The notes beneath the pieces are model-generated. The model had not been told where the DNA came from. It saw nothing but the letters and a program-made list of their open reading frames with translations, and made no database searches. Made by a program: the position numbers and the translations under genes. Shown in pieces: positions 54,695-62,448 of a stretch of DNA of 64,000 nt (its first letter is position 1; the number at the start of each line of letters is the position of its first letter). Location: contig NZ_NJGU01000004.1 in assembly GCF_002213415.1 (NCBI RefSeq), positions 310,001 through 374,000 of the forward strand, given 5' to 3'. The stretch is from Herbaspirillum robiniae (lineage in GTDB: Bacteria; Pseudomonadota; Gammaproteobacteria; Burkholderiales; Burkholderiaceae_D).

Positions 54695-55036
54695 ATGTTC
54701 CTACGCAAAGCAAGTCTGGGCCTGGTTGCCGCCGTGCTGCTGGCGACCGCTGCACTGGCCTCGGCCGCCGACCTGCCGACCTTCAAGCTGGAGATGCAGG
54801 ACGGCAAGCTGATCCCGCCGCGCATCGAAGTGCCGTCGGGCCAGCGCATCAAGATCGAGATCCACAACATCGGCAAGTCCGCCGCCGAGTTCGAGAGCAT
54901 CGAGCTGCGCAAGGAGAAGGTGCTGGCGCCCGGCGCCCAGTCCTTCGTGGTGATCGCGCCGCTGCGTCCGGGCGAGTACAAGTTCTTCGACGACTTTCAC
55001 CTGAACATGCCGCAAGGCGTGATCGTCGCCAAATAA
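54695..55036 (+). CDS. ftrB: Cupredoxin-like protein of Ftr system
   Basis: This 113-residue periplasmic protein has a signal peptide (about 1-24) and a cupredoxin-like fold: FKLEMQDGKLIPPRIEVPSG, IEIHNIGKSAAEFES and a late FFDDFHLNMPQG. Homologues in FtrABCD systems are thought to oxidise ferrous iron or to supply the copper for this step during transport by FtrC. The classical His-Cys-His-Met copper set is only partly visible. It is 128 bases after ftrA with a GGAGAG site before the ATG. Confidence 0.9.
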   Translation: MFLRKASLGLVAAVLLATAALASAADLPTFKLEMQDGKLIPPRIEVPSGQRIKIEIHNIGKSAAEFESIELRKEKVLAPGAQSFVVIAPLRPGEYKFFDDFHLNMPQGVIVAK

Positions 55037-55051
55037 GCGGGTGATTTGACC

Positions 55052-55079
55052 GGCGGCACAGGCCAGGCGCCGTGCCGCC
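55052..55079 (+). other. Intercistronic hairpin
   Basis: GGCGGCAC (55052-55059) pairs with GTGCCGCC (55072-55079) in the ftrB-ftrC gap without a T-run. It could stabilise or attenuate the operon mRNA. Confidence 0.35.
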
Positions 55080-55239
55080 CAAGCCGCACCGGACTGCGCC
55101 CGGATGCGGTGGCAAAGGAAGAAAAGGGGGCGGCAGCGCCGGGCCCCAAGCGCGGGACGCGAGGAGGGACTGCGTCGTCCGGGCCTGCTCCAGGCCGGAA
55201 CGTATCGAACGAATCAAGCTTTGCAAGGGAAGGATTTCA

Positions 55240-56118
55240 ATGGGACAAGTCATGTTCATCGTCTGGCGCGAGAGCGTCGAGGCGCTTCTGGTGGTCGGCA
55301 TCCTGTATGCCTGGCTGAAGAACGGCGACGTCAGCGCGCGGCGCGGCCTGCCTTACCTGTGGAGCGGCGTGGTGGCCGGCGTGCTGCTGGCCGCCGCCCT
55401 GGGCGCTGCGCTGCTGGGCTTCTCCGAGCTGCTGTCGGGCGACGCCCAGACCTACTTCCAGATCGCCATCGTGCTGATCGCGGCGGTGCTGATCGTGCAG
55501 ATGGTGTTCTGGATGCGCAAGCACGGCCGCACGCTCAAGAAAGACATGGAAAACAGCATGCAGGCCAGCGTGGAGCGGGGCAGCTGGTGGGGCGTGTTCT
55601 TCCTGGTGGCGCTGGCGATTGCGCGCGAGGGCAGCGAGACCGCGGTGTTCCTGTACGGCATCGGCCTGGGCCAGCAGGACGCCAGCACCGGCTCGCTGAT
55701 CCTGGCCGGCGTGATCGGTTTCGGCCTGGCCTTCCTGACCTTCTACATCCTGCAGCTGGGCGGCAAGATCTTCTCCTGGCGCCGGTTCTTCCAGGTCACG
55801 GAAGTGATCCTGCTGCTGCTGGCGGCCGGCCTGCTGGTGACGGGCGTCGAGAAGCTCTTCGACGTGCTGCTGGAAAGCTCGGATGCGCTGGCTTCGGCCG
55901 ACTGGACCATGACGCTGACCGCGCCGCTGTGGGACACCTCCGGCTTGCTGGACGACTCGACCACCCTGGGCAGCCTGATTTCCACGCTGACCGGCTACCG
56001 CGCCCGCCCGGCGCTGCTGTCGGTGATCGTCTATGTCGCCTATTGGGTTGTGGTATGCTCGGCGCTTTACCGCAAACCGAAGCAGAAGCCCCAGCCCAAG
56101 GGGCAAGAAGCAGTCTGA
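55240..56118 (+). CDS. ftrC: FTR1-family iron permease
   Basis: This 292-residue inner-membrane permease has seven predicted helices. Both R-E-x2-E iron-binding motifs of the Ftr1 family are present: RESVE at residues 10-14 and REGSE at 129-133. It imports iron supplied by FtrA/FtrB, probably ferric after oxidation. The ATG at 55240 matches the conserved MGQVMFIVWRES opening; a longer upstream frame is not conserved-looking. It ends seven bases before ftrD. Confidence 0.95.
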   Translation: MGQVMFIVWRESVEALLVVGILYAWLKNGDVSARRGLPYLWSGVVAGVLLAAALGAALLGFSELLSGDAQTYFQIAIVLIAAVLIVQMVFWMRKHGRTLKKDMENSMQASVERGSWWGVFFLVALAIAREGSETAVFLYGIGLGQQDASTGSLILAGVIGFGLAFLTFYILQLGGKIFSWRRFFQVTEVILLLLAAGLLVTGVEKLFDVLLESSDALASADWTMTLTAPLWDTSGLLDDSTTLGSLISTLTGYRARPALLSVIVYVAYWVVVCSALYRKPKQKPQPKGQEAV

Positions 56119-56125
56119 ACACGCC

Positions 56126-57514
56126 ATGAATACCTGTACGCAATCGCCGACCTTGCTCTCGCGTACGGGCGAATGGATGCGCCGCAACGGCGCATTCATC
56201 CGCACCCTGCAATGGGTCGTGGTAGCGGTATATGCCTTTCTGATCCTGGTGCCGGTGTTCCTGCCGCTGCCTGACGAAACCGCCCATCTCTGGTCCAACA
56301 TCACGCTGATCGCGCAGTTTGCCTTCTGGGGCATCTGGTGGCCCTTCGTGCTGGTGAGCATGGTGCTGCTGGGGCGCGTCTGGTGCGGCGTACTGTGCCC
56401 CGAGGGCGCGCTGACCGAATTCGCCAGCAAGCATGGCCGGGGCCGCGCCATTCCCAAATGGATACGCTGGGGCGGCTGGCCGTTCGTGGCCTTCGCCCTG
56501 ACCACGGTCTACGGCCAGATGGTCAGCGTCTACCAATACCCGAAGGCGGTGCTGCTGGTGCTGGGCGGCTCCACCGTGGGCGCCATGATCGTCGGCTACC
56601 TGTACGGGCGCGACAAGCGCGTCTGGTGCAAGTACCTGTGCCCGGTCAACGGCGTCTTCGGCCTGCTGGCCAAGCTGGCGCCGCTGCACTACAAGGTCAA
56701 TGAGGACGCCTGGCGCGCCTCCTATCATCCCGAACACAAGATCATCCCCATCAATTGCGCGCCGCTGGTGCCGTTGCGCAACATGAAGGGCGCTTCCGAC
56801 TGCCACATGTGCGGCCGCTGCGCCGGTCACCGCGACGCCATCGCGCTGACCTTCCGCCCGCCGGCGGTGGAAGTGGTCAAGTTCGGCAAGACCCAGAACA
56901 ACCTGTGGGAAAGCGTGCTGGTGCTGTACGGCCTGCTGGGCATCGCCATCGGCGCCTTCCACTGGACTGCCAGCCCCTGGTTCATCACCGTCAAGCAGGA
57001 GATCGCCACCTGGCTGATCGACCGCGACATCATGTGGCCCTTCGGCACCCAGGCGCCGTGGTGGCTGCTGACCAACTATCCGCAACAGAGCGACGTCTTC
57101 ACCTGGCTGGACGGCGCCATGGTGGTCGGTTACATCATGACCACCGGGCTGGTGCTGGGCACCGGCGTGGCGCTGATGTTTGCGCTGGCCACGCGCCTGC
57201 TGGGCAAATGGGAGTGGAGCCGCTTCAACCACCTGGTGCAGGCGCTGATCCCGCTGGCCGGCTGCGGCGTGTTCGTCGGCCTGTCGGCCACCACCATCAG
57301 CCTCTTGCGCGCCGAGCACTGGCCCGTGTACTGGGCCAACGACGTGCGCGCCACGCTGCTGTCGGCGATGACGCTGTGGAGCCTGTGGCTGGGCTGGAAG
57401 GTGATCGCGCGCCATACCGGCTCATGGACGCTGCGCGTGGCCGCGGTGCTGCCGGTCATCGGCGGCCTGGCGCTGGTCAACTATGCATGGCTGCTGATGT
57501 TTTGGCTGTGGTGA
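56126..57514 (+). CDS. ftrD: Membrane [4Fe-4S] protein of Ftr system
   Basis: This 462-residue polytopic protein has three cysteine clusters typical of membrane ferredoxin-like electron carriers: WCGVLCPEG (about 90), WCKYLCPVNG (about 170) and CHMCGRCAGH (about 230). About eight transmembrane helices follow or interleave. In FtrABCD systems it is thought to take up the electron released when ferrous iron is oxidised. It is the last gene of the Fur-regulated operon and is followed by a terminator. Confidence 0.93.
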   Translation: MNTCTQSPTLLSRTGEWMRRNGAFIRTLQWVVVAVYAFLILVPVFLPLPDETAHLWSNITLIAQFAFWGIWWPFVLVSMVLLGRVWCGVLCPEGALTEFASKHGRGRAIPKWIRWGGWPFVAFALTTVYGQMVSVYQYPKAVLLVLGGSTVGAMIVGYLYGRDKRVWCKYLCPVNGVFGLLAKLAPLHYKVNEDAWRASYHPEHKIIPINCAPLVPLRNMKGASDCHMCGRCAGHRDAIALTFRPPAVEVVKFGKTQNNLWESVLVLYGLLGIAIGAFHWTASPWFITVKQEIATWLIDRDIMWPFGTQAPWWLLTNYPQQSDVFTWLDGAMVVGYIMTTGLVLGTGVALMFALATRLLGKWEWSRFNHLVQALIPLAGCGVFVGLSATTISLLRAEHWPVYWANDVRATLLSAMTLWSLWLGWKVIARHTGSWTLRVAAVLPVIGGLALVNYAWLLMFWLW

Positions 57515-57548
57515 CCGACGGCATCTGCGGCAGCTGCTGAAGCTGGCG

Positions 57549-57580
57549 AAACGACGAAGCGACGAAACGACGAAACGGCA
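57549..57580 (+). repeat. 8-bp tandem repeat
   Basis: Four units of the form GAAACGAC (the second GAAGCGAC, the fourth GAAACGGC) lie just after ftrD and run into the terminator stem. Probably inconsequential slippage. Confidence 0.6.
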
Positions 57581-57614
57581 GGCTCTCATCCGAGGCCTGC
57601 CGTTTTTTTTCGTC
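57576..57614 (+). terminator. Rho-independent terminator of ftr operon
   Basis: ACGGCAGGC (57576-57584) pairs with GCCTGCCGT (57596-57604), followed by a run of eight T. Confidence 0.88.
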
Positions 57615-57702
57615 CGACCTGTCGCAGATCATGGCGCGCCGGTATGGCGCAGGTACAATCCGCCCCCTTTGTTTGTTTTCCAGTTCAGTCCTGAGGATTT
57701 CC

Positions 57703-58041
57703 ATGAGCGCCTTGCCTTCCTGCCCCCAATGCCGGTCCGAGTTCACCTATGAAGATGCGGGCATGTTCGTCTGCCCGGAGTGCGCGCACGAGTGGAGCGC
57801 GCAGCAGGCCGTCGCCGCGGAAGCCGCCAGGGTCTGGCGCGACGCCTCGGGCAATGTCCTGCAGGATGGCGACACCGTCACCGTGATCAAGGATCTCAAG
57901 CTCAAGGGCGGCGGCGGTGTGGTCAAGATGGGCACCAAGGTCAAGAACATCCGCCTGGTTGACGGCGACCACGACATCGACTGCAAGATCGAGGGCTTCG
58001 GCTCCATGGGGCTCAAGACCGAGTTCGTCAAAAAAGTCTGA
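57703..58041 (+). CDS. yjdM: Zinc-ribbon PhnA/YjdM-family protein
   Basis: This 112-residue cytoplasmic protein has an N-terminal zinc ribbon (CPQC at 7-10 and CPECAHEW at about 24-31) and a C-terminal SH3-like domain. The SH3-like domain contains [22 protein letters not shown] and [20 protein letters not shown]. It is called alkylphosphonate utilisation protein PhnA in databases, but its function is unresolved and it is unrelated to phosphonoacetate hydrolase. GAGG precedes the ATG at 57703. Confidence 0.93.
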   Translation: MSALPSCPQCRSEFTYEDAGMFVCPECAHEWSAQQAVAAEAARVWRDASGNVLQDGDTVTVIKDLKLKGGGGVVKMGTKVKNIRLVDGDHDIDCKIEGFGSMGLKTEFVKKV

Positions 58042-58168
58042 CCGGTGGTCGCGCCCGGCGGGCGCACGCAGCCGCGAACGGCCGCAGCCGCTGCGCGAGT
58101 CACGTAGAATAGCGGGTTGCCGGCGGCATGAGGCCGTCCGGCGCCTTTTGAAAACAACGTACATCGCC

Positions 58169-59176
58169 ATGGCCCGCCCGCGCTTCCTTCCCGATAACAT
58201 GACCTTGCTGCTGATCGCCGTGGTGGCGACGGCCTCCGTATTTCCCTGCACCGGCGGCGTCGCCGAAGCCTTCGACTGGCTGACCACCTTCATGATCGGC
58301 CTGCTGTTCTTCATGCACGGCGCCAAGCTCTCGCGCGAGGCGGTGGTGGCGGGCTTCACCCACTGGAAGCTGCATGTCACGGTGCTGCTGTGCACCTTCG
58401 CCGTGTTCCCCCTGATCGGCCTGGCCCTGAAGCCGGTGCTGAGCTACTTCATCACGCCCGAGCTCTACCTCGGCCTGCTGTTCCTGTGCGTGCTGCCGTC
58501 CACCGTGCAGTCCTCGATCGCCTTCACCTCGGTGGCGCGCGGCAACGTGCCGGCGGCGATCTGCGCGGCCTCGGCCTCCAACCTGCTGGGCATCTTCCTG
58601 ACGCCGCTTCTGGTGGGCGTGCTGGTGGTGGCGCACGGCGGGGCCGGGCATTCCTCGCTGGACTCCATCCTGAAGATCGTCTACCAGCTGCTGCTGCCGT
58701 TCGTCGCCGGCCAGATCGCGCGTCCGTGGATCGGCCGCTGGATCGAGCGCAACAAGTCCTGGCTCAAGTTCGTCGACCAGAGTTCCATCCTGCTGGTGGT
58801 CTACGTCGCCTTCAGCGAGGCGGTGGTGCAGGGCCTGTGGCACCAGGTGCCGGCCACCATGCTGGTGTCGGTACTGGTGATCAACGCGGTGCTGCTGGCG
58901 CTGATCATGTTCATCACCACCTGGGGCAGCCGCCGCATGGGCTTCAACAAGGAAGACGAGATCACCATCGTCTTCTGCGGCTCCAAGAAGAGCCTGGCCT
59001 CCGGCGTGCCGATGGCCAAGGTGCTGTTCGCCGGCGGCGCCATCGGCATGGTGCTGCTGCCGGTGATGCTGTTCCACCAGCTGCAGCTGATGGTGTGCGC
59101 GGTGCTGGCGCAGCGCTACGGCGCGCGCAGGGAAGAGGCGCAGGCCGCGGTGGCGACCGAAAGCGCGGGCGACTGA
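58169..59176 (+). CDS. yfeH: Bile acid:sodium symporter-family protein (YfeH type)
   Basis: This 335-residue polytopic transporter has about ten helices and BASS/SBF-family features: MIGLLFFMHGAKLSREAV, LPSTVQSSIAFTSVARGNVPAA and the late FCGSKKSLASGVPMAKVLF. The arrangement is that of the YfeH branch, whose substrate is unknown. Sodium-coupled uptake of an organic anion is presumed. It is followed 28 bases later by a symmetrical terminator shared with the convergent reductase gene. Confidence 0.92.
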   Translation: MARPRFLPDNMTLLLIAVVATASVFPCTGGVAEAFDWLTTFMIGLLFFMHGAKLSREAVVAGFTHWKLHVTVLLCTFAVFPLIGLALKPVLSYFITPELYLGLLFLCVLPSTVQSSIAFTSVARGNVPAAICAASASNLLGIFLTPLLVGVLVVAHGGAGHSSLDSILKIVYQLLLPFVAGQIARPWIGRWIERNKSWLKFVDQSSILLVVYVAFSEAVVQGLWHQVPATMLVSVLVINAVLLALIMFITTWGSRRMGFNKEDEITIVFCGSKKSLASGVPMAKVLFAGGAIGMVLLPVMLFHQLQLMVCAVLAQRYGARREEAQAAVATESAGD

Positions 59177-59204
59177 CGCCGTGCCCAGTGCCCGCCCCAA
59201 ATGA

Positions 59205-59231
59205 AAACCGGCCCGCAGGCCGGTTTTTTTA
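59205..59231. terminator. Bidirectional terminator
   Basis: AAAACCGGCC pairs with GGCCGGTTTT around a four-base loop, giving T-runs in both directions. It separates the plus-strand transporter from the minus-strand aldo/keto reductase. Confidence 0.88.
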
Positions 59232-59257
59232 CGCCGTTTCCTGCCCCGGTATGGGAC

Positions 59258-60307
59258 TCAGGGCGCCGGGTTGGGCTGGTTCTTGTGGATCGCCTCGATG
59301 CCGGCGATGACGTCTTCCGAGAGCGTCACTTCCAGGCTGTCGATGTTGCTGCGCAGCTGCTCCATGGTGGTGGCGCCGATGATGTTGGAGCTCAGGAAGG
59401 GGCGGGTATTGACGTACGCCAGCGCCATCTGCGCCGGGTCCAGCCCGTGCTGCCTGGCCAGCGCCACGTACTCGGCGGTGGCGCGCTCGGCTTGCGGATT
59501 GGTGTAGCGCACGAAGCGCTCGAACAGCGTCAGGCGGCCCTCGGCCGGACGCGCGCCGTTCAGGTATTTCCCGCTGAGCATGCCGAAGGCCAGCGGCGAG
59601 TAGGCCAGCAGGCCGACCTGTTCGCGGTGCGCGAACTCGGCCAGGTTGATCTCGAACGTGCGGTTCAGCAGGCTGTACGGGTTCTGGATCGTGACCACGC
59701 GCTCCAGGCCATGCTGCTCGGCCGCGCGCAGGAACTGCGCCACGCCCCAGGAGGTTTCATTGGACAGGCCGATATAGCGGATCTTGCCGGCCTTCACGAA
59801 CTCCGAGAGCACCTTCAGCGTTTCTTCGACAGGCACGGTGGTCTCGTCGGCGACATGCTGGTAGCCCAGCTGGCCGAAGCTGTTGACGCTGCGGTCCGGC
59901 CAGTGCAGTTGGTACAGGTCGACATGATCCAGCTGCAGGCGCTCCAGGCTGCCGTGCAGCGCGTCGGTCAAGCCCTTGCGGTCGAGGTCGTTGATGCCGC
60001 CGCGGATGTGGCGCGGGTTGTGCGGCTTGCGCGCGGGACCGGTGCATTTGGTGGCGATCAGCAGGCCGTCGCGCTTGCCGGACTTCTTCAGCCAGGTGCC
60101 GAGGTAGCGCTCGGTCAGGCCCTGGGTTTCGGCCTTGGGCGGCACCGGATACATCTCGGCGGCGTCGATCAGGTTGATGCCGCGCTCGACGGCGTAGTCG
60201 AGCTGGGAGTGGGCCTGGGCCTCGGTGTTTTGTTGGCCCCAGGTCATGGTGCCCAGGGTGATCAGGCTGACCTTGGCGTCGGTGCGGCCGAGTTGGCGAT
60301 ACTGCAT
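59258..60307 (-). CDS. tas: NADP(H)-dependent aldo/keto reductase (Tas type)
   Basis: This 349-residue TIM-barrel oxidoreductase opens MQYRQLGRTDAKVSLITLGTM. It has the catalytic Asp/Tyr region in INLIDAAEMYP, LLIATKCTGPARKPHNPRH, LDHVDLYQLHWPDR and the cofactor-binding late AYVNTRPFLSSNIIGAT. These match the Tas branch. It reduces carbonyl substrates, with the physiological one unknown. AAGGAG precedes the ATG with a normal gap, and a TATACT -10 element lies about 70 bases upstream. Confidence 0.93.
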   Translation of the reverse strand: MQYRQLGRTDAKVSLITLGTMTWGQQNTEAQAHSQLDYAVERGINLIDAAEMYPVPPKAETQGLTERYLGTWLKKSGKRDGLLIATKCTGPARKPHNPRHIRGGINDLDRKGLTDALHGSLERLQLDHVDLYQLHWPDRSVNSFGQLGYQHVADETTVPVEETLKVLSEFVKAGKIRYIGLSNETSWGVAQFLRAAEQHGLERVVTIQNPYSLLNRTFEINLAEFAHREQVGLLAYSPLAFGMLSGKYLNGARPAEGRLTLFERFVRYTNPQAERATAEYVALARQHGLDPAQMALAYVNTRPFLSSNIIGATTMEQLRSNIDSLEVTLSEDVIAGIEAIHKNQPNPAP

Positions 60308-60378
60308 GGTTTCTCCTTGTTGTTGTCGGCGCGGCGGCGCCAGGATGAGAGGGCAAGCCGGCCGCGGCGGGATCGGGT

Positions 60379-60384
60379 AGTATA
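60379..60384 (-). promoter_or_regulatory. Candidate -10 element of aldo/keto reductase gene
   Basis: On the minus strand TATACT stands out in an otherwise GC-rich gap of 213 bases between two divergent genes. A loose -35 (CTGCAA-like) lies about 17-18 bases upstream. Weak evidence. Confidence 0.35.
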
Positions 60385-60520
60385 TCCGCGCCTGTCCTGC
60401 ATTGCAGGGCGCGGCCGGCGCGGCGCAAGACCGTGTCCGAATACGCCGGAACCGCAGGCCGTATCAGGCCGCGGGCCCGGCAATACGCCATCCACCGCCG
60501 TCTTTACGCTTCACCGTTCC

Positions 60521-61789
60521 ATGTCATCCACATCCTCTTCCGGCAGTACCGGGGCGGCCGCCGACGACAGTCAGCTGCTGCGCCACCACACCCCGTTCAA
60601 ACTCTTCTGGTGCGCCAGCGTGGCCTCCACCATCGCGCTGCAAATGCAGATCGTGGCGGTCGGCTGGCAGGTCTACCAGCTCACCCACAGCGCCTTCGAC
60701 CTGGGCATCGTCGGCCTGGTGCAGTTCATTCCTTCGCTGATCCTGGTGTTCGTGGTCGGCCACGTCGCCGACAAGCACGACCGCCGCAACGTCGCCCGCG
60801 TCAGCGCGCTGGTAGAGGCGCTGGCCGCCGCCACGCTGGCCCTGGGCAGCATGGGCGGCTGGCTCAACCGCGAGATCATCTTCGCCATCGTGTTCGTGAT
60901 CGGCGCCGGACGGGCCTTCTCCAAGCCGACCATGTCGGCCATGCTGCCCAGCCTGATGCCCGCGGCGCTGCTGCCGCGCGCGGTGGCGGGATCGGCCTCG
61001 GCGACCCAGTTCGCCATCATCATCGGGCCGGCCGTGGGCGGCTTCCTCTACGTGGCCGGGCCGGCCGTGGTGTACGCCAGCAGCTGCGTGCTGTTCGCCG
61101 TCTGCAGCCTCTTGCTGAGCCTGATCAAGCGCCCGCCGCAGGCGCGCGCCGCGCAGGGCGGCAAGCCCACCGGCGCCAGCCTGTCGTCGGTGTTTGCGGG
61201 CCTGGCGTTCATCCGCAGCAAGCCTGCCATCTTCGGCGCCATCTCGCTGGACATGTTCGCGGTGCTGCTGGGCGGCGCCACGGCGCTGCTGCCGGTGTAT
61301 GCGCACGACATCCTGCAGACCGGTTCGGCCGGACTCGGGCTGTTGCGTTCGGCGCCGGCGCTGGGGGCGCTGGCGGTGGCGCTGTTCCTGGCGCGCCGTC
61401 CGCTGCGCGGCCGGGTGGGGCGCACCATGTTCATCGCGGTGGGGGTGTTCGGGCTGGCCACCATCGTGTTCGGCCTGTCCCGCTCGTTCGCCTTGTCGCT
61501 GCTGGCGCTGGTGGCCCTGGGCGCCTCCGACATGATCAGCGTGGTGGTGCGCTCGTCCTTCGTGCAGCTGGAGACGCCCGACGAGATGCGCGGCCGCGTG
61601 TCGGCGGTCAATTCGGTCTTCATCGGCACCTCCAACCAGCTGGGCGAGTTCGAGTCGGGCCTCACCGCGGCCTGGTTCGGCGCGGTGCCGGCGGTGCTCA
61701 TCGGCGGCATCGGCACCATCCTGATCGTGCTGCTGTGGATCCGGCTGTTCCCGGCGCTCTACAAGGTGGACCGGCTGGCGGCCAGGTAG
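60521..61789 (+). CDS. MFS transporter (EntS/MFS_3-like exporter)
   Basis: This 422-residue major facilitator has twelve predicted helices and the DHA3/MFS_3 pattern: FKLFWCASVASTIALQMQIVAVGWQVYQLT in helix 1, VVGHVADKHDRRNVARVS as the loop 2-3 motif, and SFVQLETPDEMRGRVSAVNSVFIG in the second half. Relatives include the enterobactin exporter EntS and macrolide efflux proteins, so export of a small hydrophobic molecule is expected. The substrate is not evident. The start at 60521 follows the divergent promoter gap. Confidence 0.92.
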   Translation: MSSTSSSGSTGAAADDSQLLRHHTPFKLFWCASVASTIALQMQIVAVGWQVYQLTHSAFDLGIVGLVQFIPSLILVFVVGHVADKHDRRNVARVSALVEALAAATLALGSMGGWLNREIIFAIVFVIGAGRAFSKPTMSAMLPSLMPAALLPRAVAGSASATQFAIIIGPAVGGFLYVAGPAVVYASSCVLFAVCSLLLSLIKRPPQARAAQGGKPTGASLSSVFAGLAFIRSKPAIFGAISLDMFAVLLGGATALLPVYAHDILQTGSAGLGLLRSAPALGALAVALFLARRPLRGRVGRTMFIAVGVFGLATIVFGLSRSFALSLLALVALGASDMISVVVRSSFVQLETPDEMRGRVSAVNSVFIGTSNQLGEFESGLTAAWFGAVPAVLIGGIGTILIVLLWIRLFPALYKVDRLAAR

Positions 61790-61818
61790 TGGCGTGGCTC
61801 AGGCCCGGGCCGGCGGCG

Positions 61819-62391
61819 TCAGCGCTGCGCGCCGGCGCCCAGCTTGACGCGGATGCCCGGCAGGCTGCCGTATCCGGAGATGACCACCGGGCAGTTGACG
61901 ATGATGCCGGTCTTCTCGATCTTCACTTCGCCGCCATCCTCGGCGGCGAGGATTTCCTCTTCCGACTTCAGCAGGCGCGGCGTCTTGCCGGCCTGCCAGA
62001 TCACCTTGTGCACCTGCCACAGCGGCGAGTAGTTGGGATCGGCATTGCCGCTGCCGGTGGGATTGGGCAGCGAGGGCAGCACGCCACCCTGGCGGAAATT
62101 GGCGAAGGAGTAGATGCGTTCCACCGCGCTTTTCTGGCCGGGCGCGGCCGGCTGCGGCGCAATCGCGTTGGCCAGGCGCGGCACGTAGTTGGCGCCCATC
62201 TCGGCGGCGGCCTGCCGGTCCGACACATCGGTGGTCACGTAGCGCACCGGCTTGCCTTCGTACCAGCCGGAGATCAGCGGCAGCTCCACGGTGTCGGTGT
62301 TTTCCTGCGCGTGGACGGCGGGCGCGGCAGCCAGGCTTGCCGCGCACAGCAGCATGGCGCGCAGCAGGGGATGGGGCGATGAAAGCGGCAT
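61819..62391 (-). CDS. Small secreted protein of unknown function
   Basis: This 190-residue periplasmic or extracellular protein has a signal peptide (LLRAMLLCAASLAAAPAVHA, about 9-28) and a compact mature domain. The domain contains YEGKPVRYVTTDVSDRQAA, NYVPRLANAI and a C-terminal NCPVVISGYG strand. I do not recognise the family. GAGGA precedes the ATG at 62391, and it lies 57 bases after the GGDEF-EAL gene on the same strand, so the two may be co-transcribed. Confidence 0.8.
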   Translation of the reverse strand: MPLSSPHPLLRAMLLCAASLAAAPAVHAQENTDTVELPLISGWYEGKPVRYVTTDVSDRQAAAEMGANYVPRLANAIAPQPAAPGQKSAVERIYSFANFRQGGVLPSLPNPTGSGNADPNYSPLWQVHKVIWQAGKTPRLLKSEEEILAAEDGGEVKIEKTGIIVNCPVVISGYGSLPGIRVKLGAGAQR

Positions 62392-62448
62392 GATGGAAGT
62401 CCTCGCGTGATGTGGCCGCAAGTATTCCATGTTTCCCGGACCGGCGCC

